A stretch of 64,000 nucleotides of DNA from Planktothrix sp. PCC 11201 (lineage in GTDB: Bacteria > Cyanobacteriota > Cyanobacteriia > Cyanobacteriales > Microcoleaceae): the NCBI RefSeq assembly GCF_900009135.1, contig NZ_LT797710.1, positions 125,897 through 189,896 of the forward strand. Direction: 5' to 3'. Below, one piece after another: positions 16,984 through 26,724 of this stretch (positions within the stretch are counted from its first letter, which is position 1; each line of letters opens with the position of its first letter). The notes beneath the pieces are model-generated. The model saw nothing but the letters and a program-made list of their open reading frames with translations. It made no database searches and was not told the DNA's origin. The position numbers and the translations under genes are program-made.

Positions 16984-17677
16984 TACGATTGACAGGATTA
17001 CTCAAAATAGAATTACCCTCACTATCTTTTTGCTGACGCAAATATTCCGCCACCGCCACCAAAAAGCCCCCAGTCCCACAAGCGGGATCACAGATTACCT
17101 CATGGGTGCTAGGATTCATTAATTCGACGATCATTTTAATAATATGGCGAGGGGTGCGAAACTGTCCATTTGTTCCGGCGGTGGTGAGTTTTGATAACAT
17201 ATATTCATACAAATCTCCCTGTAAATCTATATAGGTTTTATCTTGAGATTGACCAGCTTGTTGATTGAGTAATTCAAAGATTAGGTCAATTTGTTCGACT
17301 ACATTTGCTAATAGGGCCGGGTTAGCAATTAAAAATACAGCATCCTTCATGTGTTGGGCATAAGTCCCTCCTTCCTTACCGATAGTTTTGATTAAGGGAA
17401 ATGCAGAATCCCTGACCGTAACTAACATATCAATAGGGTTTTGATTTTTAAATTCAGACCAGCGACAATGATTGTTTTCTGGGGTAAAGGTCGGATTTTC
17501 TAATGTCCCCCCTAAGCGTTTGTTCTTCTTCTCTTGGGCTAATTGTAGGTCATCTAGGCGTTTGATAAACAGTAAATAGGATATTTGTTCAATCACCGAT
17601 AGGGGGTTACTAATGCCGTTATTCCAAAAGGTTGTCCACAATTTATCAACTTTAGATTTTAACTCGCCTGTAATCAT
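16967..17677 (-). pseudogene. hsdM: Truncated type I restriction-modification methyltransferase subunit (hsdM)
   Basis: The 236-codon remnant begins with the HsdM N-terminal helical domain (VDKLWTTFWNNGISNPLSVI) and reaches the SAM-binding motif CDPACGTGGFLVAVAEY near residue 200. It then runs into IS630 copy A: the last codons (KLLSI) and the stop are IS sequence. The catalytic NPPY/F motif and the whole C-terminal half are missing, and the other side of the IS is psbA sequence, so the remainder was deleted, not merely separated. No hsdS or hsdR is nearby. The product cannot methylate DNA. Confidence 0.9.
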
Positions 17678-17767
17678 CTTGAGATCCTTAAATTGGTGCT
17701 AATCCTTTTTATTATCATTGATTATTAGACTATTTTGAAATGATTGATCAGAAATTTTACACCATAG

Positions 17768-17805
17768 CCCCTGTAGAGACGTTGCATCCAACGTCTCTAC
17801 AGGGG
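17768..17805. repeat. Palindromic repeat (GTAGAGACGTTG family)
   Basis: CCCCTGTAGAGACGTTG and its complement flank a 4-nt centre, a nearly perfect 38-bp palindrome. The core reappears at 34545-34572. It is a REP-like element typical of cyanobacterial intergenic DNA. Confidence 0.8.
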
Positions 17806-17862
17806 GAATTTGTAGCTTGAAATTTTTGGGCTTATTTTTACCACTTTCGTCCTAGGAGATGA

Positions 17863-19335
17863 TTAATTTAAGGTTTTAATCGTTAAAACTTGAGGCGGTG
17901 TCGCATCCGGGGGATAACGAAAATCAACTCTCACAAACCGTGAGGATTTGGGGTTTAATTTGAGTTTAATTAAAGGATCAACAATTTGCCCCCGACGATG
18001 CCATAAATGCAGATATTTGATCACCGTTTTTCCCTGTTCATCTTCATATCTTAACCGAACCGTGCCCCGAAAAAACGGAAGATTCAAAGGAGGTTGTTGA
18101 AAAATTAATCCATTTTTAGATAAGGTTTCTTCTTTAAAAGGCGTTTCTAAAGTTACTGTTACCGTTTGGGTTTCATCCGTTATATTTAATAGCGGTAAAT
18201 GTAAATCATAATGTACCCCATAATTGCCATGGGATTCATAAGCAGTATCTGGATAACGAACAATTAACGGCGCGGCTTGAACTTGTTTTGTGCCTAATGT
18301 TCCCGCCCGGACGGTGCTAATGGGAAAAGAAATTCCCTTTCCCCTATCAGGAATAGTCAGAAAATCTTTGCCCTCATCGACTAAATCTGCTGACCATTCT
18401 GCCCCTTTTTGAATACCTGCAACCCGACTATAAATTAACTGACCTCCCGTTTGCTCTGGAGAAGTAGGAATTTTATCCCTGGGTTGTGCTAAACTGCCAT
18501 TGTCAAGTAACTGTTGCCATTCTTCTACAGTTGGCGCACGCTCCTTGCCATCGGGCTGCATTTTCGCATATTGAGCTAAACTCGCCATATAAATTGAAGC
18601 CGGGGCAGAATCATCGCTTTGACCCCGAACTTTCAGGCGCATAAAAGTAGAACGCCCATTTACCGGACGTTCTAAACCCTTGACTGGGATTGGCAAATTC
18701 ATTAACATTTGAGTTTCCCCTGGGCCAATTTCCAAGGTTTCAGGAAATTCAGCCTGGCGCTTTCCCCTTAACACATCATCAACAGCCCGAATTCCTGGCC
18801 CAGAATAAATCTCACCCTTAGCATTATCACTCATGGCAGGTTGTTCTTTAAAAGGAGCATCTGGCTCCAATAAATAACTTGCTGCCTGCAATACTTCAAC
18901 GGTCACAGGTTCATTATCGGGATTATGAACCATCAACCCCAAATATAAGGTTTTTAAATCAGGGGGAGTGTGGGTAAAATGATGATCAAAGACCTCAAAT
19001 TCTCCCGTTAAACGATATTCTAAATGAGCTTCAGGATCACCCCGCCATCCCCCCGGAAAAGTTGAGAGTAGAATTCCTTCCTGTTTCACCCATTCTGGAC
19101 TATTGCTATTAAACATTAACACCTCATCCAGTTTCCCAGGTAAGGGGCGAACTTCGTTCTGAGCAATAATTTCCTGGGGGGGCAAGGCATTGGCAAAGGG
19201 CAACCGCGGCAAAAGGGTAGGAAACCGTTCAACAATGACCGTTTGCCGAAAAAAAATTCCTCCGACCGCTCCCCCCAAGCCAGACAAACTAACAATTAAA
19301 ATAGAAGTGATCCGATGTAAGGTTTGATCTTTCAT
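17863..19335 (-). CDS. DUF3370 family protein, exported
   Basis: This 490-residue protein has an N-terminal hydrophobic segment (about 10-30, [20 protein letters not shown]) that acts as a signal anchor or uncleaved signal. It continues with the DUF3370 hallmark [20 protein letters not shown]. Family features such as [26 protein letters not shown] and the tail [17 protein letters not shown] are shared with the second copy at 46392-47777. The family is cyanobacterial, apparently periplasmic or cell-surface, with unknown function. The start is 32 bp from the divergent alaS start. Confidence 0.85.
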   Translation of the reverse strand: MKDQTLHRITSILIVSLSGLGGAVGGIFFRQTVIVERFPTLLPRLPFANALPPQEIIAQNEVRPLPGKLDEVLMFNSNSPEWVKQEGILLSTFPGGWRGDPEAHLEYRLTGEFEVFDHHFTHTPPDLKTLYLGLMVHNPDNEPVTVEVLQAASYLLEPDAPFKEQPAMSDNAKGEIYSGPGIRAVDDVLRGKRQAEFPETLEIGPGETQMLMNLPIPVKGLERPVNGRSTFMRLKVRGQSDDSAPASIYMASLAQYAKMQPDGKERAPTVEEWQQLLDNGSLAQPRDKIPTSPEQTGGQLIYSRVAGIQKGAEWSADLVDEGKDFLTIPDRGKGISFPISTVRAGTLGTKQVQAAPLIVRYPDTAYESHGNYGVHYDLHLPLLNITDETQTVTVTLETPFKEETLSKNGLIFQQPPLNLPFFRGTVRLRYEDEQGKTVIKYLHLWHRRGQIVDPLIKLKLNPKSSRFVRVDFRYPPDATPPQVLTIKTLN

Positions 19336-19367
19336 TTATTCTGAAAGGTTGGTCTAATTTTTTTACC

Positions 19368-22007
19368 GTGAGTATTATGACTTTTTTTCCTCAGTATTCC
19401 ACAGGCGACGAAATTCGGCAAAAGTTTCTCAACTTCTATGCCGAAAAAGGGCATAAAATTCTGCCCAGTGCTTCCCTAGTTCCCGAAGACCCGACGGTGT
19501 TGTTAACCATTGCCGGGATGCTACCCTTCAAACCGATATTTCTGGGACAGCGACAACCGGAATTTCCCCGCGCCACCACCTCCCAAAAATGTATCCGTAC
19601 TAATGATATTGAAAATGTGGGCAGAACGGCCAGACATCACACCTTTTTTGAGATGTTGGGCAATTTTAGCTTTGGGGATTATTTTAAACAGCAAGCGATC
19701 GCTTGGGGATGGGAAATTTCCACAAAGGTCTTTGAGTTACCGCCAGACCGTTTAGTGGTCAGTGTGTTCGAGGAAGATGACGAAGCTTTTGCCATCTGGC
19801 GGGATGAAATTGGGGTGTCTCCCCGACGCATTAAACGCATGGGAGAAGCGGATAACTTCTGGAAATCTGGCCCCACTGGCCCCTGTGGCCCCTGTTCAGA
19901 AATTTATTATGATTTTCACCCCGAACGTGGCGAGGAGAATATTGATTTAGAAGATGATACTCGGTTTATTGAGTTTTATAACTTGGTTTTCATGCAGTAT
20001 AACCGAGATGCCGATGGCAATTTAACCCCTTTACAAAATAAAAATATTGATACAGGAATGGGGTTAGAACGAATGGCGCAAATTTTACAGCAAGTTCCTA
20101 ATAATTATGAAACCGATCTAATTTTTCCAATTATTAAAACGGCGGCGGAAATTGCCCAGATAGACTATCACAAATCCGATGATAAAACCAAGGTTTCCCT
20201 CAAAGTTATTGGGGATCATATTCGGGCGGTTGTGCATTTAATTGCTGATGGAGTTACGGCGTCTAATATTGGCCGGGGTTATATTGTCCGGCGCTTAATT
20301 CGGCGGGTGGTGCGTCATGGTCGGTTAATTGGAATTAATCAGGAATTTACCACCCAAGTCGCTGAAACAGCGATGCAATTATCGGAAGCTATTTATCCGA
20401 ATGTGCGTCAACGGGAAAGTGCAATTAAAGGGGAATTACAGCGAGAAGAAACTCGGTTCTTGGAAACTTTGGAACGGGGTGAAAAACTGTTAGCTGAAGT
20501 TATGGAAAAAGCTCAGGGTGAAATTTCCGGTCAAGATGCCTTTGTTTTATACGACACCTACGGTTTCCCCCTAGAATTAACCCAAGAAATTGCCGAAGAA
20601 AATGGGTTAACTGTTAATATTGCCGGGTTTGAAACAGCCATGGAAGAACAACGCCGTCGTTCTCAAGATGCCCATGAAACTATTGATTTAACCGTCCAAG
20701 GTAGTTTGGATCAATTAGCAGAACATATTCACCCCACGGAATTTTTAGGCTATACTTTGTTAACATCTGATGCCAAAGTGGAAGCGGTTTTAGTGAATGG
20801 AAAACCTGTAGAAACAGCAGAAGCGGGAACAGAAATTCAAATAATTTTGAATAAAACTCCCTTCTATGCTGAGTCGGGGGGACAAATTGGCGATCGCGGT
20901 TATTTGAGTTATGGTGATACGGTAATTCGGATCGAAGATGTGCAAAAAGAATCTAATATTTTCATCCATTTCGGACGCATTGAACGGGGAATAGTGACCC
21001 CAGGAATGACCTTAACCGCCCAAATTGATCGCGCCTGTCGTCGTCGTTCCCAAGCTAACCATACGGCAACCCATTTATTACAATCGGCGTTAAAATTAAT
21101 CGTAGATTCTTCTATTTCTCAAGCGGGTTCTTTAGTGGATTTTGAGCGTTTACGGTTCGATTTTCATTCTCCCCGGGGTTTAACCTCTGAAGAATTGCAA
21201 CAAATTGAAGATCAAGTGAATAGTTGGATCACCGAAGCTCACCCGGCGGTAATTGCAGAAATGGCGATCGAAGCCGCTAAAGCTAAAGGTGCTATTGCGA
21301 TGTTTGGAGAGAAATATTCTGATATTGTGCGGGTGGTTGATTATTCGGGAGTTTCGATGGAATTATGCGGGGGAACTCATGTTAGTAATACCGCCGAAAT
21401 AGGACTATTTAAGATTATTTCGGAAACCGGAATTGCATCGGGAATTCGACGGATAGAAGCGGTGGCGGGACAGTCGGTTTTAGAGTATTTAAAAGTACGG
21501 GATACGGTGGTTAAGGAGTTAGGCGATCGCTTTAAAGCTAAACCCGAAGAATTACCAGACCGGATTAATAATTTACAACAGGAGTTAAAAGCCACTCAGA
21601 AACAATTAGAAGCAGTTAAAGCAGAATTAGCGATCGCCAATTCCCAACAATTATTAACCACTGCTGAAACCATTGGTGAGTTTAAATTAATTGTAGCAGA
21701 ACTCCATGATGCGGATGCAGAATCTTTGAAAACCGCCGCAGAAAGGCTACAACAAAAGTTAGGAGAAAGTGCCGTTGTTTTGGGTTCAGCTACAACCGAT
21801 GGTAAGGTGAATTTTGTTGCCGCGTTCAGTAAAGCTGTTAATAATAAAGGCTTACAAGCGGGTAAATTTATCGGCGGTATTGCTAAAATTTGTGGCGGTG
21901 GCGGTGGCGGACGTCCGAATTTAGCGCAAGCGGGCGGTCGGGATGCAACGCAGTTAAAAGCAGCGTTGGAGAGTGCAAAAACCCAGTTAGTTGAAGGGTT
22001 GAAATAA
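19368..22007 (+). CDS. alaS: Alanyl-tRNA synthetase
   Basis: This 879-residue class II synthetase charges tRNA-Ala. The catalytic core (about 5-450) has [21 protein letters not shown] and [12 protein letters not shown]. The editing domain carries the zinc-binding HTATH and CGGTH motifs (about residues 563 and 667). The C-terminal oligomerisation domain ends with [17 protein letters not shown]. Length is standard. The listed GTG start gives MSIM; the in-frame ATG at 19377 is equally possible, and no clear Shine-Dalgarno decides between them. A terminator follows. Confidence 0.98.
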   Translation: MSIMTFFPQYSTGDEIRQKFLNFYAEKGHKILPSASLVPEDPTVLLTIAGMLPFKPIFLGQRQPEFPRATTSQKCIRTNDIENVGRTARHHTFFEMLGNFSFGDYFKQQAIAWGWEISTKVFELPPDRLVVSVFEEDDEAFAIWRDEIGVSPRRIKRMGEADNFWKSGPTGPCGPCSEIYYDFHPERGEENIDLEDDTRFIEFYNLVFMQYNRDADGNLTPLQNKNIDTGMGLERMAQILQQVPNNYETDLIFPIIKTAAEIAQIDYHKSDDKTKVSLKVIGDHIRAVVHLIADGVTASNIGRGYIVRRLIRRVVRHGRLIGINQEFTTQVAETAMQLSEAIYPNVRQRESAIKGELQREETRFLETLERGEKLLAEVMEKAQGEISGQDAFVLYDTYGFPLELTQEIAEENGLTVNIAGFETAMEEQRRRSQDAHETIDLTVQGSLDQLAEHIHPTEFLGYTLLTSDAKVEAVLVNGKPVETAEAGTEIQIILNKTPFYAESGGQIGDRGYLSYGDTVIRIEDVQKESNIFIHFGRIERGIVTPGMTLTAQIDRACRRRSQANHTATHLLQSALKLIVDSSISQAGSLVDFERLRFDFHSPRGLTSEELQQIEDQVNSWITEAHPAVIAEMAIEAAKAKGAIAMFGEKYSDIVRVVDYSGVSMELCGGTHVSNTAEIGLFKIISETGIASGIRRIEAVAGQSVLEYLKVRDTVVKELGDRFKAKPEELPDRINNLQQELKATQKQLEAVKAELAIANSQQLLTTAETIGEFKLIVAELHDADAESLKTAAERLQQKLGESAVVLGSATTDGKVNFVAAFSKAVNNKGLQAGKFIGGIAKICGGGGGGRPNLAQAGGRDATQLKAALESAKTQLVEGLK

Positions 22008-22017
22008 GTTAAGTTAA

Positions 22018-22046
22018 CCCCTCCCCTGCTAGGTGAGGGGCTTTTT
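22018..22046 (+). terminator. Terminator of alaS
   Basis: CCCCTC (22018-22023) pairs with GAGGGG (22035-22040), with an inner CCT/AGG pairing, followed by CTTTTT. Confidence 0.8.
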
Positions 22047-22160
22047 ATATTTTGAGATTTAGAAAGGTTAAGATATTTGTCACAAAAGGTTTAAAGTAAG
22101 GTATAATGTCAGGTAGGCATACTTCACCCCAACCCACTATTTCAGATTGAGCATATTATT

Positions 22161-23633
22161 ATGGAATTATTAATCAAAAACTTAGGCCCAATTAAAAATA
22201 ACAAGCAAAGCATTGATTTATCAAAAAGATTTTATATTTTCGTTGGTTATAATAATAGTGGAAAAACTTATGTATCACAAGTTTTATGGGCAATTTTCAA
22301 TCAAAAGACTATTTATAAATTTTCAAACCAAGCAACATTAGAAGATATTCAAATTGAATTAAATAATGCTGTAGTAATAGATCAAAAATTAATTGATAAT
22401 ATTATTGATGAGTATGCTAGATTTTTAGAGAAAGAAATTCTTACTATCTTGAATATTGAAAATGATTCCCCGTTAGCTAAAAATATTTCCATATCATTGA
22501 GTTGTAGTATAGATGAAGTTGAACAGCACAAAGGAGAAACTTCCATAACTATAAATGCTGAAACATCTGAAAAAATCGAATATATTTTAATTAAGAAAGA
22601 GGAAAAATCCTTACAGGTAAAAATAGAAGTAAAAGAATTACCTTCAGATTTTTTTGATTTTGTCCCCAAGAATCGATTTGATCAAGATATGAAGTCTGAA
22701 GTAAAAACAGTTTTTTTAATGTTTATTATTAGATTACTACTCAAGCATGAACATGAAACTTTCTTTTTGCCATCTAGCCGTCTTTTTTATCCGACTTTCT
22801 ATAGATATATTTATGATATAGAGCGGAAAAAACGTGAGGAAGATATGAAACGCTTAGTTGATTTAATTGAAAATAGATATAAAGAAGATAAAATAAATTT
22901 AGATTCAATTAAAAATCTAAATTTGTTCAAAAGACCTTATACTGAACCCATGAATCATGTTTTTGAGAAAATTTATTCTCTCAACCAAGACACTGAAACC
23001 GTTTCATATTATAAAACTATTTTAGAACAGTTGGTAAAACTTATGGGAGGTAATGTGCTAGTAAAATCAGTTGAAGGATTATCCCCTATTGAGTTTTATT
23101 TTAATTTGGAGGATAGTGATTTCGATTTACCCATGTATTTAGCATCTTCATCTGTGAATCAATTAACATTACTTTACTTATATTTAAAATATTGGGTAGA
23201 GAAGGAAAATAATTTTTTAATGATAGATGAACCCGAAGAAAATCTCTATCCTGAGAATCAATTAAAACTACTAGAAATACTGATTCAGTTTGCTATCGAA
23301 AATGACAACAAAGTCTTAATTACTACCCATAGTTCAATAATGGCTAAAGCTATCAGCAACTATATTTCTATAGATGTTCTTAAAGAAAAATACAAACTGG
23401 ATGTTGATGAAATTATAGAAGAAAATAATTTAGAGTATGTAGATGCCAAGACTTCAATGTCTCAGCAGGATCTGGGTGTATACTTTTTTAATGGTAAAAC
23501 AATTATCGATTATGAAGCAGACGACTATGGAGTATACTTTAGAAACTTTTATTCTGCGATAGATTCTGTAGAGAAATCGAGTAAAATATTAACAGATTAT
23601 ATTTATATCAAAGAATCAGAAAAGTATGAGTAG
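22161..23633 (+). CDS. AAA/ABC-type ATPase (OLD/RecF-like), first gene of a two-gene module
   Basis: This 490-residue ATPase starts MELLIKNLGPIKNNKQSIDL, the usual beginning of RecF/OLD-like AAA proteins. Walker A is GYNNSGKT (29-36). An ABC-type signature region (ASSSVNQLTLLYLYLKYW, about 325-342) precedes Walker B FLMIDEPEENLYPENQ (about 352), and an H-loop-like ITTHSSIMAKAI follows. No C-terminal TOPRIM domain is visible, unlike OLD nucleases or GajA. It overlaps the next gene by 8 bp, so the proteins are probably made together. The pair is AT-rich relative to alaS, which suggests acquisition. Stand-alone ATPases of this class paired with an effector are typical of anti-phage systems. Confidence 0.75.
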   Translation: MELLIKNLGPIKNNKQSIDLSKRFYIFVGYNNSGKTYVSQVLWAIFNQKTIYKFSNQATLEDIQIELNNAVVIDQKLIDNIIDEYARFLEKEILTILNIENDSPLAKNISISLSCSIDEVEQHKGETSITINAETSEKIEYILIKKEEKSLQVKIEVKELPSDFFDFVPKNRFDQDMKSEVKTVFLMFIIRLLLKHEHETFFLPSSRLFYPTFYRYIYDIERKKREEDMKRLVDLIENRYKEDKINLDSIKNLNLFKRPYTEPMNHVFEKIYSLNQDTETVSYYKTILEQLVKLMGGNVLVKSVEGLSPIEFYFNLEDSDFDLPMYLASSSVNQLTLLYLYLKYWVEKENNFLMIDEPEENLYPENQLKLLEILIQFAIENDNKVLITTHSSIMAKAISNYISIDVLKEKYKLDVDEIIEENNLEYVDAKTSMSQQDLGVYFFNGKTIIDYEADDYGVYFRNFYSAIDSVEKSSKILTDYIYIKESEKYE

Positions 23634-24381
23634 ACAGAAACAATTTTTGAGTGTTGGTGAGAAAGAAACGAAAAATGATAAAAAATTACTGAGATTTAAT
23701 GTTCAAGAATCTTTGAAATATGAAGGTTTAATTGAAGAAGTAGATTTAAATGATGATTCTATAGAGATTATTGAAACAAGGGGATCAGCAACTTTAAAAA
23801 AGGTATCTATTCGTGAACTTGATTTTAAAGATAAAAAATCAAGAATAGAAACTATTTGGAAAATCAATTTAGAAAAAAATATTCCAGGTATATCAACTCA
23901 AGGAAAAACAGCAGAAGTGGCATTAATAATTTTACAAAAATATGAAACAGGAGATTATAAATTAAATGTTTGCTTAATTGAAATGAAATCATCTCTACAA
24001 CCTCGTACAGTGAAAAAAGGCGAATCCAAACCTAAACCAAGCAGTTTAACAGACATAAAAGAAAAGATTCAGTGCAATATGAATCAAATGTATATGTTAA
24101 TGAGTTTAAATAATCATCAAAACCCCAGAAAAGGTTACTCAGGAGTAAGTATACATATTGATTTTAAAGGCATTATTATTTTTAATAAAAATGAAATATC
24201 ATCAGATGATGATAGTAATGACAGTGACCTATATAAAATTTTAACCTCTGATAATAGAGCAGAACTTTTTACCGTTCGGACTATCCTGAATGATAAGGAT
24301 AAGATTACAATGAAGTTTTTCCCACCAGAAAATAATCAACCTCAAGAACATAGAACTCTACAATTAGGTGATTTATTGTAA
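23626..24381 (+). CDS. Putative PD-(D/E)XK-like nuclease partner of the ATPase
   Basis: I recognise no named family in this 251-residue protein. Its centre resembles a restriction-type nuclease core: KTAEVALIILQKY (E97) followed by a strand ending in LIEMKSS (E119-x-K121), the spacing and hydrophobic pattern of the second half of a PD-(D/E)XK site. The canonical upstream Asp is not clear, so the assignment is tentative. No signal peptide or membrane segment is present. It overlaps the ATPase gene by 8 bp, and the shared AT-rich composition suggests the two moved as a unit. Confidence 0.5.
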   Translation: MSRQKQFLSVGEKETKNDKKLLRFNVQESLKYEGLIEEVDLNDDSIEIIETRGSATLKKVSIRELDFKDKKSRIETIWKINLEKNIPGISTQGKTAEVALIILQKYETGDYKLNVCLIEMKSSLQPRTVKKGESKPKPSSLTDIKEKIQCNMNQMYMLMSLNNHQNPRKGYSGVSIHIDFKGIIIFNKNEISSDDDSNDSDLYKILTSDNRAELFTVRTILNDKDKITMKFFPPENNQPQEHRTLQLGDLL

Positions 24382-24566
24382 TCAATTTTAAAATATATGT
24401 GATCGCTCATCTAAAATAACAATCATATTAAGATAAATCCCCATTCCATTTAGTTTGAATGGCTTGTAATCTTTCTTTAGCTCAATTCATCGAAAAAAAA
24501 TTAATAGTGTTTAATCAGCCAAGAACATATTATAATAGATGAATTAACTTTGAAGGATTTATTCTC
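24382..24566. other. AT-rich intergenic segment
   Basis: These 185 bp between the nuclease-like gene and the DUF4870 gene hold no ORF, clear terminator or repeat that I can support. Confidence 0.4.
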
Positions 24567-24905
24567 ATGGAACGAGATAAACGACTAATTCTATCGGCAC
24601 TGAGTCATGGCGCCATCTTCTTTAGTGCTACTTTAGTCGCCATTGGGATTCCCATTGCTATTTTATTTCTAGTTAAAGATTCCGTTGTCAAAGCCAATGC
24701 GAGAGAATCCTTAAACTTTCATATTAATTTATATGTTTATGCGTTTGTATTTGGAATGCTCACCTTTTTATTAATTGGGTTTCCTTTATTAGTGATTTTG
24801 GGGGTTTTTAGTTTAGTCATGCCGATTTTGGCGATTGTTTCTGTTGTTTCTAATCCTGATCAACCCTATTCCTATCCTTTCATTTTTAGAATTATTCAAG
24901 ACTAA
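24567..24905 (+). CDS. DUF4870 small membrane protein
   Basis: This 112-residue protein has three hydrophobic segments (FSATLVAIGIPIAILFLV, YVYAFVFGMLTFLLIG, LLVILGVFSLVMPILAIVS) and the conserved NARESLNFHINLYVY motif between the first two. That is the DUF4870/Tic20-like pattern of small integral membrane proteins of unknown function. An AAGGATT sequence about 10 bp upstream of the ATG could serve as ribosome binding site. It stands alone and converges on the bestrophin gene. Confidence 0.85.
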   Translation: MERDKRLILSALSHGAIFFSATLVAIGIPIAILFLVKDSVVKANARESLNFHINLYVYAFVFGMLTFLLIGFPLLVILGVFSLVMPILAIVSVVSNPDQPYSYPFIFRIIQD

Positions 24906-24940
24906 GGGAATTACGAATTACGAATTGGAGGAGTACAAGT

Positions 24941-25912
24941 CTAGGTTTCAGAATCGGTAGGAGTCCTAACTTCCTTAGCGACTGCTATATCATTAAGTTC
25001 ACCTTTGATTTCTTGTTCATAGGTCTGAACACTGGGGGGGAGAGAAGTCAAATCTTGAATATTTTTTGACATTGCTTGACAAATTGCATCCAGTTGTAAA
25101 TCGTTTTCGTCGTAACCGAAAGGATTTTCAATCTGGCGGGCAATTTCCTCAATTCCCAATAGAGTAAACGTCATAATTGCTACGATTAACCCGGTAAATA
25201 ATCCTAAATTATTGACAATTTTTAACGGTAAAATCAAACAATAAATTAATAAAATTTGTTGTAGATGAATTTGATAAGCTAAAGGCAGAGGAGTTTTAGC
25301 AATTCGTTCACAACCTCCTAAAACATCTACCATGGTATCTAAGAGTTTATATAAAGCTGTTAATTGGTAGATATGGAGGTGATGATGTTTATTTTTATCC
25401 TGTAAATAATCTCCAATCCAAAAGGCAATTTCCAGGGGAGGATGATTCATTGTTTGCAGTTTTGTATACTGTTCTGAAGATGTTAAAGCCTCAATTTCTT
25501 GATTGACTTTTTCTCCCCTTAAATGAAGTTTAGTTGCTACGGCAAAAGCAACTAATAGTTTTAATGTGGCGATTTTATTATTGGTATCATTAACCTCTTT
25601 TTCGGGAACCATTAACCAGATTTGACGAGAAAAATTTCTCACGGTATTAACTAAAGTTCCCCAGAGTTTTCGACCTTCCCAAAATCGATCATAGGCTGTA
25701 TTTGTTCTAAAAACTAATAATAAACCTAGAACTAAATCAGGAAAAATAAAATAACTAAATACTTCGGTAGGTAAGGGTAGATTCTGATGATCTAATAGAG
25801 AAATAATAATGCCCAATGTTGTACATAAAATCACACGGGGCATGATGGCTGGAATTACGGAACTTTGAATGCGGAGTGTTAACTGAAACCAGTTTTTTTC
25901 GAGCTTAGACAT
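24941..25912 (-). CDS. Bestrophin-family anion channel
   Basis: This 323-residue membrane protein has the bestrophin/YneE (UPF0187) layout: N-terminal KNWFQLTLRIQSSVIPAIMP, two membrane hairpins, and the hallmark GLLLVFRTNTAYDRFWEGRKLWG (about 77-99) followed by RNFSRQIW. Cyanobacterial bestrophins are chloride/bicarbonate channels of the thylakoid or plasma membrane, proposed in some species to supply bicarbonate to the lumen. The polar C-terminal tail after residue 280 is normal for the family. It lies downstream of the cyclic-nucleotide-binding gene on the same strand (45-bp gap). Confidence 0.9.
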   Translation of the reverse strand: MSKLEKNWFQLTLRIQSSVIPAIMPRVILCTTLGIIISLLDHQNLPLPTEVFSYFIFPDLVLGLLLVFRTNTAYDRFWEGRKLWGTLVNTVRNFSRQIWLMVPEKEVNDTNNKIATLKLLVAFAVATKLHLRGEKVNQEIEALTSSEQYTKLQTMNHPPLEIAFWIGDYLQDKNKHHHLHIYQLTALYKLLDTMVDVLGGCERIAKTPLPLAYQIHLQQILLIYCLILPLKIVNNLGLFTGLIVAIMTFTLLGIEEIARQIENPFGYDENDLQLDAICQAMSKNIQDLTSLPPSVQTYEQEIKGELNDIAVAKEVRTPTDSET

Positions 25913-25957
25913 ATAAGTTTTTGAACGTTTATCCTCCTAAAAATTCCTACTAACAGA

Positions 25958-26443
25958 CTATCCCGCCGACGATCGCAGTTCAATAACCTTATTCCCCTCG
26001 ATGGTCGGGGGAGAGGTAGGAGGGTTTAATTTTTGATTTAGTTCTCGAATGCGTCGAGACAATAAACGAATAATATTAATCGCAATGCCGGGGGTTTCAT
26101 CAATGGCATCATAGAGTTGCATTTGGGTTAAGATTAAACATTCGCAGGTTTCTAGGGTGCTGACGGTGGCGGAGCGAGGTTCGGCATCAAAGAGAGACAT
26201 TTCACCGAAACAAGTCCCCTTGCCTAATTCGGCTAAATTGCGATCGCCAATATGAACCCGCACCCGTCCAGAAACCACAATATAAAGTGCCCGTCCTTCT
26301 TGACCTTCAGTAAAAATACTATGTTCATTCGGAAAGGATAATTCATCCATAACCGATGCTAGGCGGACTAAAAAATCGTCTCGCAATTCTTTAAAAATCG
26401 GGACACCCCTGACAAATAAAAGGCGTTCAACGCTGGTTAACAT
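25958..26443 (-). CDS. Stand-alone cyclic-nucleotide-binding domain protein
   Basis: This 161-residue protein is essentially one cNMP-binding domain: PIFKELRDDFLVRLASVMDE, the barrel with GRALYIVVSGRVRVH, and the phosphate-binding cassette FGEMSLFDAEPRSATV with the Glu and Arg-Ser expected for real ligand binding. A C-terminal helix (IIRLLSRRIRELNQKL) follows, but no HTH, so it is not a DNA-binding CRP. It lies downstream of the large transporter-HEAT gene on the same strand, separated by 281 bp that contain a dispersed repeat. In related proteins the cNMP domain is fused behind such a transporter (family knowledge, not checked here). Confidence 0.85.
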   Translation of the reverse strand: MLTSVERLLFVRGVPIFKELRDDFLVRLASVMDELSFPNEHSIFTEGQEGRALYIVVSGRVRVHIGDRNLAELGKGTCFGEMSLFDAEPRSATVSTLETCECLILTQMQLYDAIDETPGIAINIIRLLSRRIRELNQKLNPPTSPPTIEGNKVIELRSSAG

Positions 26444-26541
26444 AGGTTTACTAAAAAAATTTAAAATTTAGATCCGGTAGGGGTGGGGAGACCCCCATTT
26501 GTGTCAACTTCAGCCGAAAATCCCTGATTACCTCCAAGATT

Positions 26542-26619
26542 AGATCCCCCTAAATCCCCCTTAGCAAGGGGGACTTTGAATCGGGTTCCCCCCTTCCCAA
26601 GGGGGGTTAGGGGGGATCT
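26542..26619. repeat. Dispersed palindromic repeat (AGATCCCCC family), full copy
   Basis: The 78-bp unit starts AGATCCCCC and ends GGGGGATCT, with two internal C-run/G-run hairpins. The left half is closely related to the repeat at 3029-3085. It lies between the transporter-HEAT gene and the cNMP-binding gene and may act as a processing or termination site. Confidence 0.8.
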
Positions 26620-26724
26620 AGGACTTCAGAAAAGAAAAGTCAAGGGACTTGCAGTTTTACAGCCTACTTTTAGTCTGAAGTTAACATTGATAGCTCTCCC
26701 CACCCAAGTCAAATAGCCAAGAGC

